Assembly (NCBI GenBank): GCA_035771175.1
Contig: CM069598.1
Span: 8,215,413-8,279,412, forward strand
DNA from: Paratinospora sagittata
Lineage: Eukaryota; Streptophyta; Magnoliopsida; Ranunculales; Menispermaceae
Direction of reading: 5' to 3'
DNA: 64,000 nucleotides
Shown here: positions 59,867-64,000 of the stretch, piece after piece
Layout of the letters: every line of letters begins with the position of its first letter
Numbering within the stretch: position 1 is the stretch's first letter
Position numbers and translations under genes: made by a program
Notes under the pieces: generated by a model
Database searches by the model: none
Seen by the model: only the letters and a program-made list of their open reading frames with translations
What the model was told of the DNA's origin: nothing

Positions 59867-62069
59867 ATGGTGGGGCTATCTGTTGGGGAGAAGCATTTTA
59901 TAAAGGGTGGAATTGCTCAAGATCTTCGTACGGATGGCCGAAAAAGATTAACTTTTCGTCCCATCTCTGTTGAAACTGGAATTGTTCCTCAGGTATAGTC
60001 ATTAAAACTTGCAATTCTAGCTTGTTTCAACTGCTTCATTACATTACTTATTATTGCTTTCTTCTGTAACTAAGTATGATGATCTGAACTCTTCTAAATC
60101 TGTTCTGAACTGCTTTTTTTTTGGTTTCCTATTAGGCAAATGGTTCCGCTAGAGTTCGCTTGGGTGCCACAGATGTTATCGCCAGTGTTAAGGTAATTTG
60201 AAAAAGAAAGAAAGAAAACCCTTGATTTATATATACTTGTGTGTTCCTTTACAAGACTAGAGGGAATTCATGTGTATGCTGGTGGTCTTTGTGTACCCAA
60301 CTAGTCCCTTGATGCATGTGCAAACTTCCTAATCGTCTCACACTGGAAACTATCTTGGAAGTGGTTTGCTTGGATGGGGTTTGAACTTAGGATCTTGCTT
60401 CCTAAGTCACATTGCTAGCCATAGCCATGTAGCAAAAATCTTCTTTGAGTAGTTAAATAACTATGTGAAGGTTGTTCCATTGTGACTTCAAGGTCATAGG
60501 TTTAATTTTAGAAACAACCTCTTTATAAAGTGAGGGTAAGACTGAACATTGAGTCTTTGAGTACCCCTTTTTGTTGGTTAAATAACTATGTGATTCTTTA
60601 TACATCCTTTTTTTATGGAAAATTTTCAAGATTTTATGGGTGCTTCACTTTTAAAATTATTTCCTTGACTACTTTGGAGTTTCAATTACTGTTATTGATA
60701 CTATTGTTTTTTCAGTACCACTGTCTTATCTAGAGTTTAATAATGGTACCATTCTTGTTCCATGCATAACTTCGGATTGAAAATTATAGTGTTTCGATAT
60801 TTCGGAAAAAGAAAAGGTGTCTCAATATTTCAGTTAATATACATACACAAATGTGACCCTTGATTAAATTTCTAAACTTGCTTTTTTGATAAGGTATGAA
60901 ATTATGAATTGAGTCATTAATAAACTTTTTAAAACTTTTAGTTCTAAGGCCTTCTTGGTGGATTTCCAGCTATGGGCTTGCCAACAAGATGAAGCTGAGA
61001 TGAGACATGTATGATGTTTTAGAACTGAATGTTAACTTTCTAAATAATTCATTTTGACTGCAGGCGGAAATTGGTAAACCAAGTCACCTCCACCCCAACA
61101 AAGGAAAGGTTATTATATCTGTTGACTGCAGTGCCATAGCAAGTCCATTGTTTGAGGTTTGTGGTTTGTGTGACCTTGTTAAATGATTATATATAGAAGG
61201 GTATTGTTATTGCATTTTTATGTCTTGATTGTGGTAAAAAAAAAATTTGAGGCTGCATGTTATAGTTGGCATTCCTGTGCATTTTTCAAATTCATCTATA
61301 TTTATGCTGACTATTTCAAGTTATTAAAGTTGGTGTTCTTTAATTTCTCTATCTTGTGCCATTTCATTTGTAATAAGCACTGTATTGGATGCCGGCAAGT
61401 GATTAAGTCCAAGAATATCCTGGAATATTAGATGGGATTAAGGCAATATATACTTTTCTTTCTAAATCACTGTTATTGCTAAATCGTTGTTGTCTGATAA
61501 CAACATTTTCAATACCATGAATTCAAATTTTTTAATGAGGACTCTAATTTAAATGTGATTCTATCGGCTTTGCTTTTTCACCATGTTTCTTTATGTTAGT
61601 TCCTATTGGTTACATACATGTTAGACTTGTTATAAATGTTGTCGTATTTACTGTTCAGTTTTCAGTTGTGATGTTGTGCAACTTGTTAACAGGGCAGAGG
61701 TGGTGAAGAATTATCAACAGAATTATCAGTTGCTCTCCAGAAATGTTTACTGGGTGGAAATAGTGGAGCAGGTAATATTTGACTAATACAGCATGAAACT
61801 TCAGTTGTCGACTGTGTGTCTTCTAGTTAAGAAAAAAATCCAGTTTCTAGTGGATCATTTATGCTTATTGATTAAATGGATTCTTGCTTCAGTTTTGTTG
61901 ACCATGTAGTGTGTGTCAGGGGCTGGAATCGATCTCTTGTCTCTCAATGTGATTGAAGGAAAGATCTGTTGGGACCTTTATATTGAGGGCCTTGTTATCA
62001 ATGCGGATGGCAATCTACTGGATGCATTTGGTGCTGCCATCAAGGTAACCTACATATCTTTCTCTTCCA

Positions 62070-62116
<47 letters not shown>

Positions 62117-64000
62117 CCCCATTTTAATGTCTTCAATTGTTTGGATCCTAATAGCCTTGATCTCCTTCTGTGGTGCCATGTTCTGTCTTTCTCACTATTG
62201 GCACCTGGTAAATGTTAATTAAAATATGCTCTGCAGCTCTTATGAAATTATATATTTCAGGTTTCTGCCCAAAGTTTCTGTTTCTTGTAGAGGAGTTGAC
62301 CGTGTTGAAGTGTCAACTTGTCACATGTCTGGTGTATTTCCTATAAGTGCATTGATCCTTCAATGTGACTCATTTCTCTTTTTGGGCCACATGAAAAATT
62401 TACTATTATTACTTTTCTTATTTTATTTATTTTTTTCTTATTTCTTCCTGGTAGTTTCTGCATTTGATATATAATACTAAACTTTCATCACTAAGGTTTT
62501 GTTCTCTATTTTCATTTTGTTGGTTTTAGTCTTTAGCAAAAGTGACTAACTTTGACATACTAGAAAATAAAGGATCCATAGAATGTTGAAAGAAGCCATT
62601 ATGCTCATTACATGCATATTGTGGCATAATTGACATTGTAAGTTGTTAAAGGCTTTGAGTACGGATTGTTGACTTAGCTATTTTCTGTAACCAACATCAA
62701 TCAATCCTACAAAGAGGGGCTGTGACAGAAAAAATGAGAAGCTAGAGATTAAATCCTACATTTAAAAATTTGATGGTAACCAATTACAGAACAACCCCCA
62801 CCCCAAAGGCATGCACTCCTTTTCTTTTGTAGGGAGGTAGGGAGCAACTAAAGAAAAGGAAGTCTTTGGAGAAGTGACAACTTTATTTTAGTGGTTTTAA
62901 AGACTTCTTATCTGCACATCCTTCTGTATCATCATCATTCTTGTTCAAGGATCGAAAATTCGATTTCGACTTGACTTCGGTCACTTGAAAATTGGAATTA
63001 ATTCGGAGAAGTTTAATTCGACATAGAGAATTTTTGTAAAAATTCACTAAATTAGAGAAGTTTAGAGAATTTTTGCATATATGCTTAAATATCTAGATTT
63101 ATTGTAGTATAAGCTAAAAACTAATATAAATAGACACTTTTAATACATAAAAATACTAATAAGTGACCTAACAAAATCAATCTTGTTAAGTGGGTTGATG
63201 AATTTGAAATTGTGGCTTTTGGTCTTAAATTCTTTTCTTTGTTTGGATATTTAATTGTGTGGTGGCTTGCTTCTCGACCATGTACTTTGCTAGTTTGAAT
63301 TCCACCATGCTTAATTTATTAGTTTATTATTTAAATGTATTGTTTTGTAATTTTGTTTTATAAAAGTTAACTAAAAGAAGATGGCTTTGGGAACTCTTTT
63401 AATTTGTTTTTAAGTTTTTATCTTATTTCATATTTATTTATTTTGCTTCTTTTCTTCTCTTTTTGGTAAAACATATCTCATAAACTACATAATTTGTTAG
63501 CTTGTTAAATTATTTTTTAAAATTTATATTGCTATGTTGGTTGATGAAGTTGAAAATAATACATAGTTATTGTTTTTTTTTTAATTCTATTGATGAAATA
63601 ACAATTTTTTTGCTTCTCTATCGAATTTCATCGTTTTTTTAATTTTATCGAATTTTTCATCGATTTTTTGCATTTTTTATTTTACACCCACTTTGCACTT
63701 TGGTGTTAAAAAAAGAAAAAAAAATTCGTGAAATTTCGCCGAATTTCTGGGAATTTTCGAACCATGTTCTTGTTCACTATTCTAGAGTCACTTAACTGCT
63801 TGAAGTTGATAAGGAGTCCCTAAATTGCAGATTGATACAAACAAATTTTTGTAATTTTCTTTCACAGGCGGCCTTGAGCAATACGGGCATCCCAAAAGTC
63901 AACATGGCCACTGAAGTCTCTGCTGAAGAGCAGCCGGAGGTTGACATTAGTGACGAAGATTTTTTACGGTTTGACACATGCAGTGTCCCTATCATTGTTA
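59867..64000 (+). CDS. RRP42: RRP42 (EXOSC7-type), RNase PH-like exosome core subunit, 3' end beyond window
   Basis: Coding exons: 59867-59992, 60136-60192, 61064-61156, 61693-61771, 61920-62044, 63868-64000 and onward. RRP42 is one of six RNase PH-like subunits of the exosome ring that feeds RNA to 3'-5' nucleases in nucleus and cytoplasm. Start MVGLSVGEKHFIKGGIAQDL is the family N-terminus, followed by RTDGRKRLTFRPI, NGSARVRLGATDVIASVKAE, GRGGEELSTELSVALQKCLL, CWDLYIEGLVINADGNLLDA and the EEQPEVDISDED segment. About 204 residues are visible of a protein near 290 in relatives, so the second half of the RNase PH fold is outside. Phases join cleanly. In an upstream frame ATG 59780 reads through intron-like T-rich sequence and is not used. 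Confidence 0.93.
60463..60570 (+). mobile_element. tRNA-derived SINE, copy 4 (RRP42 intron 2, partial)
   Basis: Plus strand: GTTGTTCCATTGTGACTTCA, AGGTCATAGGTTTAATTTTA, AAACAACCTCTTTATAAAGT and GAGGGTAAGACTG. The body matches copies 1-3; the B-box is degraded and the tail is missing. Confidence 0.55.
62074..62112. repeat. AT dinucleotide microsatellite
   Basis: A TA run of about 39 bases, 30 bases into RRP42 intron 5. Confidence 0.95.
62947..63766. mobile_element. Non-autonomous terminal-inverted-repeat element in RRP42 intron 5
   Basis: About 820 bp. The left end AGGATCGAAAATTC is inverted relative to the right end GAATTTTCGAACCAT (outward TGGTTCGAAAATTC). The flanks share TTCTTGTTC (62938-62946 and 63767-63775), a 9-bp duplication, or 10 bp if the next A is counted. 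That length fits Mutator-like elements better than hAT. No coding capacity. Confidence 0.65.

Noticed and set aside
1..64000. CRISPR array, operon, phage or bacterial gene cluster
   Set aside because: No regularly spaced short repeats of that kind; all supported genes are intron-bearing or plant-type.
1..64000. Canonical tRNA or rRNA genes
   Set aside because: Only degenerate tRNA-like heads of SINEs were seen; no complete cloverleaf or rRNA sequence recognised.

Overview
The window is nuclear DNA of a dicot-type flowering plant. Genes are split by AT-rich introns with GT...AG borders, the proteins most resemble plant families (MSH5, SKS multicopper-oxidase-like, GARP transcription factor, plant RAB3GAP1, glycine-rich wall protein, exosome RRP42), and the spaces between exons are filled with plant transposons. 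I could not fix the species. Nothing prokaryotic, viral-operon-like or CRISPR-like was seen.

Layout. (1) 1-21060, minus strand: the meiotic crossover gene MSH5, 29 visible exons, with its 3' end cut off by the left window edge. Its introns hold a complete but coding-dead Ty1/copia element (1851-7010), a LINE relic (about 9735-10235), two SINE copies, a tiny 3' retroelement fragment, and a large solo LTR (12322-14642) that itself carries a smaller solo LTR (13233-13654). (2) 21061-27168: shared upstream region between MSH5 and the next gene, with Site II elements, microsatellites and MITE-like pieces. (3) 27169-31464, plus: an SKU5-similar (SKS) secreted protein, 8 exons. (4) 35017-39813, plus: a GARP/MYB-SHAQKYF transcription factor with a C-terminal EAR repression motif; its third intron holds head-to-tail MITE copies. 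(5) 41691-56462, plus: RAB3GAP1 catalytic subunit, 14 exons, with a 2.26-kb non-autonomous hAT-like transposon in intron 4. (6) 58128-58556, plus: an intronless secreted glycine-rich protein. (7) 59867-64000, plus: RRP42, an RNase PH-type exosome ring subunit, cut by the right edge, with an 0.8-kb terminal-inverted-repeat element in intron 5.

The genes do not form a pathway; they are ordinary neighbours. The noteworthy biology is the mobile-element record. The copia element looks recently inserted by LTR comparison although its polyprotein carries six visible lesions and a gag deletion, and several insertions have well resolved target-site duplications. I found no convincing undescribed enzymatic or defence system. 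Exon borders were assigned by eye from splice consensus, reading phase and family similarity. Phases agree through every multi-exon gene, but individual borders may be off by a base or two.
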